Positions 35,829-44,359 of a DNA stretch of 46,612 nucleotides are shown here, in pieces. The notes under the pieces were generated by a model. The model was not told where the DNA came from, did no database searches, and worked only from the letters and a program-made list of their open reading frames with translations. Within the stretch, counting starts at the first letter, position 1. Each line of letters opens with the position of its first letter. The position numbers and the translations under genes were made by a program. The stretch comes from Thermoplasmata archaeon (lineage in GTDB: Archaea; Thermoplasmatota; Thermoplasmata; Lutacidiplasmatales; UBA184), in assembly GCA_022749995.1 (NCBI GenBank), contig JAKIWO010000005.1, forward strand, positions 1 to 46,612. Direction: 5' to 3'.

Positions 35829-37898
35829 TCAGGCGTATTCGTGGTTCGCTTCGGGTCCCATCAGCCCGAATGCCTCGAACCGGAACGACTGCTTGATCAC
35901 GCTCGCGATCGGGAAGAACGGGATCCAGACGAGCATGTCCCATCGTTCCATCTTCGCCAGGAAGTACGCGAGCGGAATCGCCCGGATCGCCAGGGCGAGC
36001 AGCAGCAGGAACGCGACGTCGATGAGCGCGTGCACGCCCAGCAGCAACAACAACAGCACGAGGAAGACGTAGACGAGGCTGCGAACGCCCGACCGCGCGA
36101 AAGTCAGAAACCACAGCAGCACGCCGAGTCCGCCGAACTCGGGCGCCGGGCTGACAAGGGAGGGGTAGTGCTGGCCGTTGGCCATGAGCATCCCCCGCGC
36201 CCATCGGACCCGCTGCCGGCGCAAGGCGTCGTAGTTCTCCGGGACGTCCTCGTACGCGCGCGCGCCGAACTCCATCCGGACCCGGTAGCCCAGGCGCTGG
36301 AGGCGCATCGACAGCTCGGTGTCCTCGCCGTTCCATGGAACCCATCCGCCGAGGGCGACCAAGTCCTTGCGGCGGAACGCCGAGAAGAGTCCGTCGATCA
36401 CCTCGCCGGCGCGGGCCCCCATCACCGCCGGTCGCTGGAAGTAGTGTCCCCAGGCGATCTCGAGGGCCCGCAGCTTCCGGGTCCAGCCCGTCCGCTGGCG
36501 GGGGTGGATCGCGCCCTGCACGCCGCCCACCTCGGGGTCCGCGAAGTGCGGGATGATGGCGGAAAAGCCCAACCGCTCGGAGACGAACGTGTCCGCGTCC
36601 AGCCGGATGACGATCTCGCCCGTGGCGAGCGCGAGCGCACCGTTCAGACCATTCGACTTGCCCGCGTGAGGCAGCTCCACCACCATTCCCCGCGCGTACT
36701 GCAGCGCTCCGATCGCCCTGCGCGCGCGCTCCGAGGTCCGGTCGGTGGAGCCGTCGTTCCCGACGATGATCTCGACGGAACCCGGATACTTCCCGGCAGC
36801 CACGTCGGCGTGCCGGATCGCCTCGGCGATCCAGCGCTCCTCGTTGAACGCCGGCATGAGGATCGAGACCGCCGGATGATACTCCTCCACCGAAGGAACG
36901 GGCCGGCGCCGGAGTTGGCGGAAGTACAGGGGTCGGTTGAGCGCGATGAACGTCTCCAGCGTGACCAGCGGCAGCAGCAGTAGGAGAGTGAACGGCAGCA
37001 GGATCGACACGTCTCCGAGGGCGCGGCCGATGAGGTAGATGGAGGTCCCGGCGAGGCCCATCGCGAGGACCCCCGTCCCGAAGAACTGCGCGAGCGCGGT
37101 TCCGTCCCGACGGAACCTCGCCTTCACCCGCAGCGGGGTCGGCAGGCTCAGGGTACAGAGGATGAGGCCCGAGAGGAACAGGCCTCCCGTCATCGTCCGG
37201 ACCACGATGGCGAGGCCGCGCACGCTCTGGCCCGGGACGGTGAAGAACACGGCATCGAGCACCACCTCGACGCCCACGTACAGCAGGATCAGCCCGAGCG
37301 CCAGCCCGCGGCGGTGGGACGGCAGCGGAACCCGTCGGTAGACGAGCCCGCCGGCAATCGCGAGGGCCGCCATCGCTGCGAGGTACATCGGGAAGATGTA
37401 GTCGGGAACCAGCTGGGAGACCGAGTTGACCGCGTAGACGCCCGGCCACGGCGACGGCCAGAAGAGGGCGGTCCCGGCATAGCCGACCAGATGGTCGTAC
37501 GGGAGGAACAGCTTGGAGAAGAACGCGAGCTGTAGGGCCGAGAGAAGGACAAACGAAAGGCCGAGCACGGCGACGAACCGCCGTGCCCGGGGCAAGGGCG
37601 CATTCGGCGAAACGCCGGCGCCGCGCAGGAAGACGGTGCGTGTCCCCTCCGCGGAAGAAACGGTCACGGGGGCGATAGTCCGGGGATCCTTGCGTGCGGG
37701 GCCCGGCGACTCCGTTCCGGGAGCGGCGGGCTCTGGCACCACCTGGATCCGAATCGTGCCGATGATCGGCCGGGAGGGTCGGCGATGGAGCCAGTCCACG
37801 GTCACAAATAGTCCAGCGCCGAGCGCGATCCCGACGAGCACACCCCCTAGCGGGATTCCCGACGACCGCAGCAGGGACTCGATCGGATCGAGCAGCAT
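35829..37898 (-). CDS. Membrane-embedded family 2 glycosyltransferase (polysaccharide synthase-like)
   Basis: A 689-aa protein. Seven or so hydrophobic segments precede a GT-A domain at about residues 345-570: 'SILMPAFNEERWIAEAI', 'IIVGNDGSTDRTSE', 'GKSNGLNGALALATG', DxD in 'IRLDADTFVSE', 'NGEDTELSMRL' and the processive-synthase motif 'RRQRVRWARGML' (QxxRW). Three or more further spans follow. This is the cellulose/hyaluronan/poly-GlcNAc synthase type, which polymerises and extrudes a polysaccharide. The extra N-terminal spans are unusual for BcsA-like enzymes. It lies 69 nt downstream of a secreted glycoside hydrolase gene in the same direction. Confidence 0.9.
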   Translation of the reverse strand: MLLDPIESLLRSSGIPLGGVLVGIALGAGLFVTVDWLHRRPSRPIIGTIRIQVVPEPAAPGTESPGPARKDPRTIAPVTVSSAEGTRTVFLRGAGVSPNAPLPRARRFVAVLGLSFVLLSALQLAFFSKLFLPYDHLVGYAGTALFWPSPWPGVYAVNSVSQLVPDYIFPMYLAAMAALAIAGGLVYRRVPLPSHRRGLALGLILLYVGVEVVLDAVFFTVPGQSVRGLAIVVRTMTGGLFLSGLILCTLSLPTPLRVKARFRRDGTALAQFFGTGVLAMGLAGTSIYLIGRALGDVSILLPFTLLLLLPLVTLETFIALNRPLYFRQLRRRPVPSVEEYHPAVSILMPAFNEERWIAEAIRHADVAAGKYPGSVEIIVGNDGSTDRTSERARRAIGALQYARGMVVELPHAGKSNGLNGALALATGEIVIRLDADTFVSERLGFSAIIPHFADPEVGGVQGAIHPRQRTGWTRKLRALEIAWGHYFQRPAVMGARAGEVIDGLFSAFRRKDLVALGGWVPWNGEDTELSMRLQRLGYRVRMEFGARAYEDVPENYDALRRQRVRWARGMLMANGQHYPSLVSPAPEFGGLGVLLWFLTFARSGVRSLVYVFLVLLLLLLGVHALIDVAFLLLLALAIRAIPLAYFLAKMERWDMLVWIPFFPIASVIKQSFRFEAFGLMGPEANHEYA

Positions 37899-37967
37899 GA
37901 CCGCCAGTTCACCGGCCCCTGGGAGTGCCCGCGCGACGTGCGCGGCGGCCCCCGGCCATCGGGGGCG

Positions 37968-40900
37968 TCAACCGTCCCGGCGCCGCACCGACCGGAGCGC
38001 GAGGAATCCCACGACGATGGATACCCCCATCCAGACCGAGGTCCACATCGCACCCGAGGTGAGGGCAGCGACCAGCGCCGCCGAGGGCCGGTCCGAGATA
38101 GGGTCGAACTGGATCATCATCGCGGCGGAGGGACCCGCCACCGTCAGCCGACCGTGCGACGGCGCGGCGAAGTAGCCGGCCGGGGCGTGCACGTCGAATG
38201 TGTAGGTGCCGTTCGGCGCAAGGAACGACGGCCCGCCCGTCGACGCGATCTGCGTCAGGTTCCCGAACCGCACCGACCAGGGGCCGAGCGCGCCGGGCCC
38301 GGTCGCGTTGAACGACGCCCGGTACTCGAGGAGGGCGAAGTAGAGCGTGACGGCCACCGGGAATCCGCCGACCCGGAACTCGCCGGTCCGGGGGGTGGCG
38401 GAGAAGTTGGCGGGCAGCTCGATCGCGTAGCCGTACGTTCCGTTCGGCAGGGACGTCGAGACCCAGGCCGACGTGGCAGCCATCGGTTGGCCGTCCAACG
38501 CCACGCTCCAATTCATTCCCTCGCGGGTGCCGTTCGCCAGCCAGAGGACACGATAGGTGGTCCGCGCGAACGGGACGGGCACGGTGAGCTGCCCTCCGCC
38601 GACGTGGAACGTCTTCATCGGAACGTCCGGGTGGTAGCCGTCCACGTAGCCCACCTGGTAGGCGTAGCTTCCGTTGCTGAGGTCAAACACCGGGGAGGGC
38701 CCCACACTGGTCTCGGTGGTGTTCCGGATCGTGATCGATACGCTCGTGGCCGCCGGGAGGCCGGAGATCTGGAAGGTGACGGCGTAGGTCGGCGGGGGAG
38801 GAGTGATGAGGTCGAAGCGGACCCGCACGACACTCGAACCGCTGCTCACCGTGAAGCCCCCGTTCTGGGGAATGCTTCGATAGCCCGGGATGTCGCTCAA
38901 CGCGAAGCCGTACGTGCCGGCCGGCTCGTAGACGCTGAGATTGCCCCGGCTCGAGTTGGTCGTGAACTCGCGGACGGTCACGGACCACGGGATGCCCGCC
39001 GGCAAGCCGGACTCCACGAACTCGACCCGCTGTCCGACGACGAACCGCGCCTTCTCCACAATGCGACCGGTGGGCGTGACGGTGATGTACCGATGGGCCC
39101 CACTCGAGTTCCCCGGCCCCCAGCCGCTCCATCCGACGAAGGCGTATCCCAGCGCCGGAGTGGCGGAGAGGTTCAGCGATCGATTGGAATTCCACCAGCC
39201 CACCGCCGGTTGGATCGTCCCGCCGTTGCTGGGGGAAGGAGTCAGCCCCACCCGCCACTGGTCGAGGAACTCGATGGTCAGGTTGGTGTAGGGTCCGCTG
39301 ACCCGGGCCGGCGGCTCCGGCTGGGGTCCGAGCTGTTCGGAAGGGTTCAGCTCCTTGCCGCCCATCGGAAGTGGGATCCCGACCGACGACACCGGGTACT
39401 GCCCTTCGGGCAGGAGGAGGGAGATGTTCCCCGCCGTGGTCGCGTAAAAGTTCGGGCCGATGCCCGCATACCAGGGGGTTCCGGAGGGCACGCCACTATC
39501 GAGCACTCGGACGTACGTCGCTCCCGACGGGTACGCTTCGAACAGGACTAGGCTTTGCGGTGGGAGCGTGTAGTTCCCGGGAAGTCCACCGGAGAACTCC
39601 TGGGGGAGCGGGTTCGTCGTGAACGGCTCGACCCAGGTGGTCCCGTTGATCGCGGAGGTGTGGATCGACCCGTTCCAGCTCCACGCTTGGACGGGCGAGC
39701 TCCCAGAAGACCCCGCGAACTGGGGGGAGAAGGAGATCGCGTGGGTGATGTTGTCGTTCACGACCAGGAGGTCCTGACGGCCGTGATCCTGCGGAGCGAG
39801 GGTGTCGATCCCGTAGAGGGTGTGGTCCAATCCCGCGAGGGTGACGGGGAACGCCTCGGTGCCCAGGTGATTGAGCATGCCCGTGTACAGCGCGTAGTCG
39901 ACGCGAGCGTGCCCGGTCGGATCGAACCAGGAGTTCGTGGTCGCGAGCTCCGTGGCGAACAGGTCGATGTTGGTGAGATTGAGGTCCATCGCTTGGGTGA
40001 GCTGCGAGGCCAGGCTGAGCGGCCCCGAGAACCCGATGGCATACTGCCCGTACGCCGACCAGGAGAGCGCGGAACCGAGCTCGCTGATGAACACGGAGAC
40101 GTTGCAACTAGCGCAGGAGGACACTACCGCCTGCCGCGCGGCGACGAGGCGAGTGGGGATGCTGGCGTCGCCCTGGATGGTCCCGTAGAAGTCCAACAGG
40201 CTTCCGTCGCCGGTGCCGAGCCAGCCAGCCGGGTACTCGTGGAACGCCACGGCCTGAATCTTCGGTCCGGTCACCTTGAGGACACCGGAGATCCACTGCT
40301 CGAAGGTGTACAACCCGCAGGTGCACCCCGACGCCGGGAGCCCGAGGATGGGGGTAGCGTTGTCCACCGCGCGGATCGCCTTCACGTAGTCGAGCACCTC
40401 GTGGCCGAACGACGTCGGGTCCGGACCCGCGGTGTACGTCGTGGGCCAGTCGGCCCACGGGACTTGCCAGTGCTGCCAGAGTTCCGGCTCGTTGCCGATC
40501 ATCCAGTACGCCGGGACGAAACTCAGGTTGACCTCGGTGTAGTTCACGATCTTCTCGGCGTATCCCGGGTCGTCGATCTCCGCTGGGACCTGGACGATCG
40601 CCGTACAGTGGGTCGCCTTGCACATCTGCACGAACTGGGGCTCGTTCGTGAGCGCGTGGATCGGGGCCCCGCTGTAGGTGTCGTAATGGGTCTGGGTGAG
40701 CGGATCGTAATCTTCCCCGGCCATCGCACCGGGCCAGACGAGCACCCGCGCGGGAGTAGCGTTCACGGCGTCGGTCTCGCCCCGGAACATGCGGACCTCG
40801 TTGTTCACCGTCGTACCCCAGAACTGGCTCGAGAGGTTGACCGAGGAGCTGTTGACCGATAGGCTGGTACCGATCGAGGTGGAGAACGCCGGGGCGATCA

Positions 40901-41057
40901 AGGGCACGGCATGGGCCAGCGGGCGGGCCATTCCGCTGACGGAGCCGGAGCGGGGGGTGTTCTGCGCAGAGATCGCACCGGAGGACAGGACCACGGTGAG
41001 CACGACCCCCACCAGGAGCCAGGGTGTCCTGGAGCGCGCTCGAGAAGAGACCGGCAT
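37968..41057 (-). CDS. Secreted, membrane-anchored clan GH-A glycoside hydrolase
   Basis: A 1029-aa protein. A signal peptide 'PWLLVGVVLTVVLSSGAISA' is followed by a TIM-barrel hydrolase to about residue 500 with the acid/base motif 'YWMIGNEPELWQHW' and the nucleophile region 'VSVFISELGSALSW'. Together these define clan A; the pattern recalls GH39/GH79. Four or five repeats of the Thermoplasmata surface type follow ('VEFVESGLPAGIPWSVTVRE', 'VTFQISGLPAATSVSITIRN'), and a final span 'MWTSVWMGVSIVVGFLAL' with RRR tail anchors the protein. Many Asn-Xaa-Ser/Thr sites suggest glycosylation. It probably trims or releases the polymer made by the adjacent GT2 synthase. Confidence 0.85.
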   Translation of the reverse strand: MPVSSRARSRTPWLLVGVVLTVVLSSGAISAQNTPRSGSVSGMARPLAHAVPLIAPAFSTSIGTSLSVNSSSVNLSSQFWGTTVNNEVRMFRGETDAVNATPARVLVWPGAMAGEDYDPLTQTHYDTYSGAPIHALTNEPQFVQMCKATHCTAIVQVPAEIDDPGYAEKIVNYTEVNLSFVPAYWMIGNEPELWQHWQVPWADWPTTYTAGPDPTSFGHEVLDYVKAIRAVDNATPILGLPASGCTCGLYTFEQWISGVLKVTGPKIQAVAFHEYPAGWLGTGDGSLLDFYGTIQGDASIPTRLVAARQAVVSSCASCNVSVFISELGSALSWSAYGQYAIGFSGPLSLASQLTQAMDLNLTNIDLFATELATTNSWFDPTGHARVDYALYTGMLNHLGTEAFPVTLAGLDHTLYGIDTLAPQDHGRQDLLVVNDNITHAISFSPQFAGSSGSSPVQAWSWNGSIHTSAINGTTWVEPFTTNPLPQEFSGGLPGNYTLPPQSLVLFEAYPSGATYVRVLDSGVPSGTPWYAGIGPNFYATTAGNISLLLPEGQYPVSSVGIPLPMGGKELNPSEQLGPQPEPPARVSGPYTNLTIEFLDQWRVGLTPSPSNGGTIQPAVGWWNSNRSLNLSATPALGYAFVGWSGWGPGNSSGAHRYITVTPTGRIVEKARFVVGQRVEFVESGLPAGIPWSVTVREFTTNSSRGNLSVYEPAGTYGFALSDIPGYRSIPQNGGFTVSSGSSVVRVRFDLITPPPPTYAVTFQISGLPAATSVSITIRNTTETSVGPSPVFDLSNGSYAYQVGYVDGYHPDVPMKTFHVGGGQLTVPVPFARTTYRVLWLANGTREGMNWSVALDGQPMAATSAWVSTSLPNGTYGYAIELPANFSATPRTGEFRVGGFPVAVTLYFALLEYRASFNATGPGALGPWSVRFGNLTQIASTGGPSFLAPNGTYTFDVHAPAGYFAAPSHGRLTVAGPSAAMMIQFDPISDRPSAALVAALTSGAMWTSVWMGVSIVVGFLALRSVRRRDG

Positions 41058-41312
41058 CAGTTTCGTCCGCTACGTCAACGGGCGGGGGGAGCTTCCGGCC
41101 CGCGTCCGGCGAGGGCGTATCGCAGCATCTCGCGGGCTCACGAAGCTGCCGCTATTCAACCTTGGCTGGGAGAGCGAGACCCCACAGCGATTTACGACGG
41201 AAGACGAGGACGAAGCGATTCGTGCGATGCTTCCCGTACAGCCTGAAGGGTCCCGAGGACGCTCGAACGAGGGGGGCGCTCGGCAGCGGAGCAAGGGCGG
41301 GTCCGTCCCTTC

Positions 41313-41810
41313 ATGACGATCCGGCGGAGCGATGCCACCTCCGGGGCTCGTGCTTCCGGACGAGATACTCCGAGGTCCGGTCGACCCCGGTCGACGCTCG
41401 CCCAGCTGCGACAGGTGATAGCGGCGATACCACGAGGGAAAGTGATCACTTACGGCCAAGCCGCAACGGCGGGGGGATTCCCGGGTGCGGCGCGCCTCAC
41501 GGTCTGGGCGCTGCGGGGGGGGAAGGGGCTGCCCTGGCATCGCGTGGTGGGCGCAGGAGGCCGAATCGCCCTGCAGGGCGAGGACGGGGAAGAGCAACGA
41601 CTCCGTCTCACGCTAGAAGGCGTCAGGTTCCGGGGGGCTCGAGTCCAGATGGACGTCTACAACTGGACTCCCAAGTCACACGCGGGTCGGGGCGTCCGAG
41701 GAATCCTTCGGCCATCAGGTTCCCGAGGGAGTACGCGCGTGAGCCGAAGCTCGGGTCGCAACTCCGGCGCGCCCGCTAATCGGGGGCGGCGGTCAGAACC
41801 GCAACGTTGA
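41313..41810 (+). CDS. atl: Alkyltransferase-like (ATL) DNA repair protein
   Basis: Residues 29-100 match the DNA-binding domain of O6-alkylguanine-DNA alkyltransferases: 'LRQVIAAIPRGKVITYGQAATAGGFPGAARLTVWAL' and 'LPWHRVVGAGGRIAL'. The catalytic Cys of the PCHRV motif is Trp75 here, which defines ATL proteins. The nucleotide-flipping Tyr47 and the Arg61 finger are kept. ATLs bind O6-alkylguanine and hand it to nucleotide excision repair without transferring the alkyl group. The family normally ends near 'VQMDVYNW'; about 50 extra Arg/Ser/Gly-rich residues follow, perhaps from loss of an earlier stop. The first 28 residues are also low-complexity. Confidence 0.88.
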   Translation: MTIRRSDATSGARASGRDTPRSGRPRSTLAQLRQVIAAIPRGKVITYGQAATAGGFPGAARLTVWALRGGKGLPWHRVVGAGGRIALQGEDGEEQRLRLTLEGVRFRGARVQMDVYNWTPKSHAGRGVRGILRPSGSRGSTRVSRSSGRNSGAPANRGRRSEPQR

Positions 41811-41937
41811 CGCTGTCGTGGCGGGCCGCCCCTGCTCTCTCGTGGGGCGACCGCACGGAAACGTCTAGATGCTCAGCCTTCGCACTTCGGGAAGTGGGTC
41901 CCTCGTCGGCGCGGGGTGGGGGACGGAGCCGGGGTGC

Positions 41938-42201
41938 TTACGGCACTTCTCCGTGCGCCTTGCACCAGCGCTCGTACTTCAGAGTCGCCGCGTCGAGCGC
42001 TTTGTTGTAGGCCGCTTCGAACTTCTCGGCCTTGGCTTGCGCACCCTCGCGGGTTGCCTGTCTCCAACTCCGAATTATGGGGTCCACCGCTCGATCGATC
42101 TCCGCCAGCGCCTCTTCCTTCGCGGTCGGCACGACCTTGGGACGTTCGTCCGTCACTGTCTCGCTCTTCTTTTTTGCACCTTTCGGATGTTTCGTCTCCA
42201 T
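41938..42201 (-). CDS. Small charged helical protein, unknown
   Basis: An 87-aa protein starting 'METKHPKGAKKKSE'. GGAGG lies 7 nt before this ATG, preferred over ATG 42225 and the ORF-track start. A Lys-rich tail leads into a long amphipathic helix region 'EEALAEIDRAVDPIIRSWRQATREGAQAKAEKFEAAYNKALDAATLKYERWCKAHGEVP'. No family is recognised. Reasonable codon usage and a strong ribosome-binding site support a real gene. Confidence 0.6.
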   Translation of the reverse strand: METKHPKGAKKKSETVTDERPKVVPTAKEEALAEIDRAVDPIIRSWRQATREGAQAKAEKFEAAYNKALDAATLKYERWCKAHGEVP

Positions 42202-42559
42202 AGATTTCCCTCCGCGCTCACTCATGGATGTCGCCCTTTTCGGTCCTTGCGATCGTGCCCATCCCACCGTGACGTCCGTTTCCCGCCTGGGATCCTGAGA
42301 TCGGGAGCCGCTGCCCCGAGGGTTCACCCGATCGCCGCGACCGAGCACGGTCGCCGTTCCCAGATGAGGTTTCGGGCCTTCTGACTAACCTCATTTGCCC
42401 CGGTGGTCGAGACTCTTCGGGCCTTAGCCTGCGCGCACCCGGACAACTACCTCTGTGGGCGTTCAAAGCGAGCCAATCTCGAACGCTGGCGGCTCTGGCC
42501 GCTCGGACGGGCTCGCAGGCACTTGCTGGGAGGCCAGAGGGGACGCGGCACGCGGGAAA

Positions 42560-42820
42560 GTGACCTCCTTGGAAGCCGGGTTGATTCGGAAGGCGGTGCT
42601 GCTCGACCTGACCCATCTGACCGAGTCCGCCGAGCAGGCCTCGGCCGGTCTCAAGAAGGAGACTCCGTACGTCCGGTGGGTTCGGTTGAGCCGCCTGCGC
42701 AATCGAGGGTTGATCCACGCTTACGCCGCAGCCGACCTCGAGGACATTGGGGCCTGTGTTCGACGAGAGGTACCCAAGCTTCGTAGGCAACTCGATCGTC
42801 TTAGCTACCCGGATGAGTAG
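42560..42820 (+). CDS. HepT-like (DUF86) protein, N-terminally short, orphan
   Basis: From GTG 42560 the protein is 86 aa: 'LEAGLIRKAVLLDLTHLTESAEQASAG', then 'VRLSRLRNRGLIHAYAAADLEDI', then 'EVPKLRRQLDRL'. This follows HepT toxins, whose RNase motif is R-x4-H-x-Y, but here one extra residue makes it RNRGLIHAY. The first helix of about 30 residues is missing; the in-frame sequence upstream (ORF track from 42455) is Gly/Ser-rich and unlike HepT. No MntA nucleotidyltransferase antitoxin is next to it. It is probably a remnant or an inactive orphan. Confidence 0.6.
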   Translation: MTSLEAGLIRKAVLLDLTHLTESAEQASAGLKKETPYVRWVRLSRLRNRGLIHAYAAADLEDIGACVRREVPKLRRQLDRLSYPDE

Positions 42821-42992
42821 CATGGTGAGGGCAGCGACTGCACGGGATTCGGGGGGGAGACTCTCGAAGAGTCCTTCCCCCATCTTCCTACGAATGGCCC
42901 AATGGAGCGGGGCAATCCAACGTCGCGAGGAGTCCCGCCGAACGTTCCCTCTCGCGTGCCTTGGAGTAGCAACGACCGTACGACCGCGTTCG

Positions 42993-43472
42993 CTACGGCC
43001 CGTCGAGGGCCTTCTCAAGCTTGTCCAACGAGCTGTTCCATCCCCAGCGGACCTGGGCGTGGATCGCCGGTGCTGTCCGCCGTAGGTCCTCGAGTCGTTC
43101 ATGGACGACGGTCACCTTGGTCTTCCCTCCGGAAACGGGGCGCAAGGTGACCTTCACGAGCGAGTCATGGTACTCCCCCTTCTCCGGCTCGGTCCCGACG
43201 AACGCCCAGCGGTAGACGAGCTCCCGGTGGGGCAAGATCCTCACAAACTCTCCCTCGAAACCACCGTAGCTCACCCCCTTCAACGAGTGAGAGATCAGGA
43301 TCCGTCCCCCCACCCTGGGGTCGACGGAGACTCGATCGATGGCGAACTCCCCCGGGGTCATCCACTGTTGGATCAGGTCGGGATCGAGGAACGCGCGGAA
43401 TACACGTTCGGGGGGAGCGCGTATCGTTCGTTCGATCCGTACTGCATCCGCTCCGGCGTCGGACTCGGTCAT
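42993..43472 (-). CDS. SRPBCC/AHSA1 domain protein
   Basis: A 159-aa protein: 'VRIERTIRAPPERVFRAFLDPDLIQQWMTPGEF', 'VDPRVGGRILISHSL', 'YGGFEGEFVRILPHRELVYRW' and 'WGWNSSLDKLEKAL'. This is the START-like AHSA1 fold with a hydrophobic ligand cavity. Such genes are often paired with an ArsR regulator in bacteria, as here: ATG 43472 overlaps the ArsR stop by 4 nt. The ligand is unknown. Confidence 0.9.
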   Translation of the reverse strand: MTESDAGADAVRIERTIRAPPERVFRAFLDPDLIQQWMTPGEFAIDRVSVDPRVGGRILISHSLKGVSYGGFEGEFVRILPHRELVYRWAFVGTEPEKGEYHDSLVKVTLRPVSGGKTKVTVVHERLEDLRRTAPAIHAQVRWGWNSSLDKLEKALDGP

Positions 43473-43798
43473 GCTTTCCCTCTCTTCCTTCGTGGAGTAT
43501 CAGTACCAAGTATCTCGTCCATCCGGGCTAGGCTCCTCCGCCAGAATCGCTCGTAGAAGCCCAACCATTCCGAGGCCTCGCGGAACGGCTCCCCTCGGAT
43601 CGAGTACAGGTGCTTCCGGCCGTCCCTCCGTAGGGCCACCATGCGTGAGTCCTTGAGCAGCCGCAGTTGCTTCGAAACGGCCGGCTGGGACATCCGGGTC
43701 CGCTCGACCAGGTCGTTGACCGACCGCTCCCCGTTCCGAAGCGCCTCGAGGAGGTGTCTCCGAGTCGGGTCGGAGAGGAGCTGGAAGACGTCGGGCAT
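43469..43798 (-). CDS. ArsR family winged-helix regulator
   Basis: From ATG 43798 the protein is 109 aa: 'MPDVFQLLSDPTRRHLLEALRNGERSVNDLVERTRMSQPAVSKQLRLLKDSRMVALRRDGRKHLYSIRG'. Recognition helix and wing are both clear. The metal-binding ELCVCDL motif of true ArsR is absent, so it senses something else. The start at 43798 is 26 nt from the shared TATA box, as expected for a leaderless mRNA; the ORF-track start at 43831 would lie upstream of that box. It is co-translated with the SRPBCC gene and diverges from a second SRPBCC gene. Confidence 0.9.
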   Translation of the reverse strand: MPDVFQLLSDPTRRHLLEALRNGERSVNDLVERTRMSQPAVSKQLRLLKDSRMVALRRDGRKHLYSIRGEPFREASEWLGFYERFWRRSLARMDEILGTDTPRRKRGKA

Positions 43799-43820
43799 CC
43801 GCATAACATGCCTTGGAAGA

Positions 43821-43828
43821 TATATATT
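43821..43828. promoter_or_regulatory. Shared divergent TATA box
   Basis: TATATATT is nearly palindromic, reading AATATATA on the minus strand. Its centre is 26 nt from the ArsR ATG at 43798 and about 37 nt from the ATG at 43861 on the plus strand. No other A+T-rich box lies between the genes, so one TBP site may serve both directions, probably under ArsR control. Confidence 0.6.
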
Positions 43829-43860
43829 CATGCGGGCATGTGATGAACACGCGGGTTCAG

Positions 43861-44310
43861 ATGTCGTCGAGCAAGAACCTCGCGGTCGATCGACAGTTCT
43901 TCATACGCGCCTCCCCCTCGACGGTCTTCGACGCCATCTCCACGCCTCGGGGGCTGGCCTCCTGGATGGTCGTGCGCGCGGAACTGCCCGCCCAGACCGG
44001 TGCGAAGTACGAGTTCGAGTTCGACGGGGGCTGGCGGCACGAGGGTACGGTCCAGCGCTTCCGAGCGGGACGGTCGATCACCTTGACCTGGGCGTGGGAG
44101 GGCGTTCCGGTGAAGGGGACGGTCCTCACCCTCTCCGTGCGCCCGAAGAAGGGAGGCGCGCTGTTCCGGTTTGTCCACAGCGGGTTCCCTCGTGAGAAGA
44201 AGTGGATGGACCTCTACGGGGTCACGGAATGGGGATGGACCTACTACGGAATGAACCTCAAGTCGGTCCTGGAGGCCCATCATGACCTGCGGTCCCGGTG
44301 GGACGGGTAG
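43861..44310 (+). CDS. SRPBCC/AHSA1-like protein
   Basis: A 149-aa protein 'MSSSKNLAVDRQFFIRASPSTVFDAISTPRGLASWMVVRAELP', 'AKYEFEFDGGWRHEGTVQRFRAGRSITLTWAWEG', 'WMDLYGVTEWGWTYYGMNLKSVLE'. It has the same fold as the protein across the divergent promoter but is not a close copy. ATG 43861 suits the shared TATA box; ATG 43843 is possible but lies too close to it, and the ORF-track start at 43813 lies before the box itself. Confidence 0.85.
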   Translation: MSSSKNLAVDRQFFIRASPSTVFDAISTPRGLASWMVVRAELPAQTGAKYEFEFDGGWRHEGTVQRFRAGRSITLTWAWEGVPVKGTVLTLSVRPKKGGALFRFVHSGFPREKKWMDLYGVTEWGWTYYGMNLKSVLEAHHDLRSRWDG

Positions 44311-44359
44311 GGGTCGAGCGAGGCTTTACGAGTTCTAGCGAGGAACGGAGGAAACGAAC

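Noticed and set aside
37938-40862. Long plus-strand ORFs opposite the glycoside hydrolase gene
   Set aside because: Low-complexity antisense frames; signal peptide, active site and repeats lie on the minus strand.
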